From contig JAPLFT010000244.1 in assembly GCA_026390535.1 (NCBI GenBank), positions 1 through 6,193 of the forward strand: DNA of 6,193 nt, read 5' to 3'. This DNA is from Pseudomonadota bacterium (GTDB lineage Bacteria > Bdellovibrionota > JAFGOL01). A program made the translations under genes and the position numbers. The notes beneath the pieces were generated by a model that was not told the origin of the DNA, ran no database searches, and saw nothing but the letters and a program-made list of their open reading frames with translations. This document shows, one piece after another, positions 5,519 to 6,193 of this stretch. Each line of letters begins with the position of its first letter. Positions within the stretch are counted from its first letter, which is position 1.

Positions 5519-6124
5519 CTACTTAACAGGTCTTTCTCCCTTCTCTCGTTCCCGTCTTTGTTTTACCCAAGCAGGCACCTCATATGGTGGTATTAAGGTA
5601 GGGTTAGAGATGCATTGATCATATCGTAAGTCAATTTTGAAACAATCTTTGTACCGCCAGCTGATGAACGGAAGTATTTTGCTCCTGTATTTCACATTAA
5701 CAGTAAAATCTACAGGCATAGCACTATCTTCGCTGACAGAACCCCATGCATCACTTTTGTTTTTTATTTCTGTTCTGAGTATTTGCCCAGGAGTAATGCT
5801 GGTTAAATATTTATATGGATTTAGTTGTGCATAATTTGAAATCAAATAATCTTCCAGTGGTGGATCAAAATCTAAAGATAGGTTTGTCGCCATTTTTTTC
5901 CCAGTGTTCGTAATTTCGAAAAATCCTCTTACGCCATCATATGAACCTCTAACTATAACGTATGCTCTGGAATCCTCTTGTTGCTTCCATAATGCGAAAA
6001 GAAATGTGAATAAGGCACAGACAGCTAATATAACCGAGATATATGGTATCCAGTGTGGCTGGTTTTCCATGTATGCTGTAATGCGCTCTAACATCGACAC
6101 TATTGCCATCGAATTTGTATTCAT
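5519..6124 (-). CDS. single-pass membrane protein of unknown function
   Basis: I do not recognise a named family. The 201-residue product has a short N-terminal segment and one strong transmembrane helix (about 26-46, WIPYISVILAVCALF onward). A soluble domain of about 140 residues follows, rich in beta-type alternation: AYVIVRGSYDGVRGFFEITNTGKKMATNLSL, then MPVDFTVNVKYRS and WRYKDCFKIDLRYDQC with two Cys (161, 171). The NTGKKMATNL stretch resembles Ig-like sandwich domains in small membrane proteins, but that is only an impression. The tail is highly charged (KQRREREKGERPVK). The start at 6124 is fixed by GGAGG six bases upstream. TAG, TAA and TAA follow each other in frame at the end. Codon use differs from the left-hand genes: Gln is CAA in 6 of 7 and Pro mostly CCA, against CAG in 14 of 20 Gln in the secretin, ATPase and FecR genes. 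It lies next to a tRNA-Arg, so recent acquisition is plausible. Confidence 0.72.
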   Translation of the reverse strand: MNTNSMAIVSMLERITAYMENQPHWIPYISVILAVCALFTFLFALWKQQEDSRAYVIVRGSYDGVRGFFEITNTGKKMATNLSLDFDPPLEDYLISNYAQLNPYKYLTSITPGQILRTEIKNKSDAWGSVSEDSAMPVDFTVNVKYRSKILPFISWRYKDCFKIDLRYDQCISNPTLIPPYEVPAWVKQRREREKGERPVK

Positions 6125-6130
6125 TTGTTA

Positions 6131-6135
6131 CCTCC
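6131..6135 (-). promoter_or_regulatory. strong ribosome binding site of the membrane-protein gene
   Basis: On the minus strand GGAGG is followed by six bases (TAACAA) and then the ATG at 6124. This decides the start over the in-frame ATGs at residues 6 and 11. It is the only strong, well-placed Shine-Dalgarno among the five genes of this window. Confidence 0.85.
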
Positions 6136-6193
6136 GAAAATGCGGTTATTTCTTACTGTTTTGTATATATGGTCTTTTTGTAAGCGTATACTG

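Noticed and set aside
5401..5562. Open minus-strand frame of about 54 codons as a gene
   Set aside because: It contains no ATG, GTG or TTG start in frame; kept only as a possible remnant.
5303..5596. 97-codon plus-strand frame after tRNA-Arg
   Set aside because: It starts before the terminator, has no ribosome site, and overlaps antisense the minus-strand gene that has a strong one.
5637..5834. 65-codon plus-strand frame
   Set aside because: It is antisense to the membrane-protein gene and has no ribosome site.

Overview
The window is AT-rich bacterial DNA. A secretin and a FecR-type outer-membrane protein point to a diderm (Gram-negative-type) organism, but nothing here fixes the phylum. 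Native genes favour ATA for Ile, AGA/AGG for Arg and CAG for Gln. Most have no Shine-Dalgarno sequence.

Left part (1-4741): a divergent pair of transcription units. On the minus strand (1-959, running off the window) is a six-helix CcdA-type membrane thiol transporter fused to a C-terminal thioredoxin domain with a CETC motif. It is too long to have closed inside the window but reads openly throughout. On the plus strand lie three genes: a CpaC/RcpA-like Tad secretin (1033-2421), a CpaF/TadA-type secretion ATPase (2427-3443), and a secreted protein joining a FecR domain to a probable beta-barrel (3482-4741). The secretin supplies an outer-membrane pore and the ATPase supplies cytoplasmic power. 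The FecR protein could be an envelope or peptidoglycan-linked partner. The inner-membrane platform (TadB/C), pilin, prepilin peptidase and CpaB/CpaE are absent, so this is either a satellite of a Tad locus elsewhere or a reduced machine.

Middle (4742-5116): no gene. Starting four bases after the FecR stop codon is a roughly 303-bp imperfect palindrome bounded by TTAA on both sides, resembling a MITE or a long-hairpin RNA element. A sigma70-type promoter (TTGACA, 16 bp, TATAAA) follows directly and drives a two-tRNA operon: tRNA-Ser(GCT) and tRNA-Arg(ACG), both with encoded CCA, closed by a rho-independent terminator at 5337-5370.

Right (5371-6193): a weak small palindrome, then a minus-strand gene for a 201-residue single-pass membrane protein of unknown function. 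It differs from the left-hand genes in having a strong GGAGG ribosome binding site and CAA/CCA-rich codon use. Its place beside a tRNA-Arg gene makes it a candidate for the edge of an acquired region.

The most interesting points are the reduced secretin/ATPase/FecR set, the long palindromic TTAA element, and possible leaderless expression of three of the left-hand genes.
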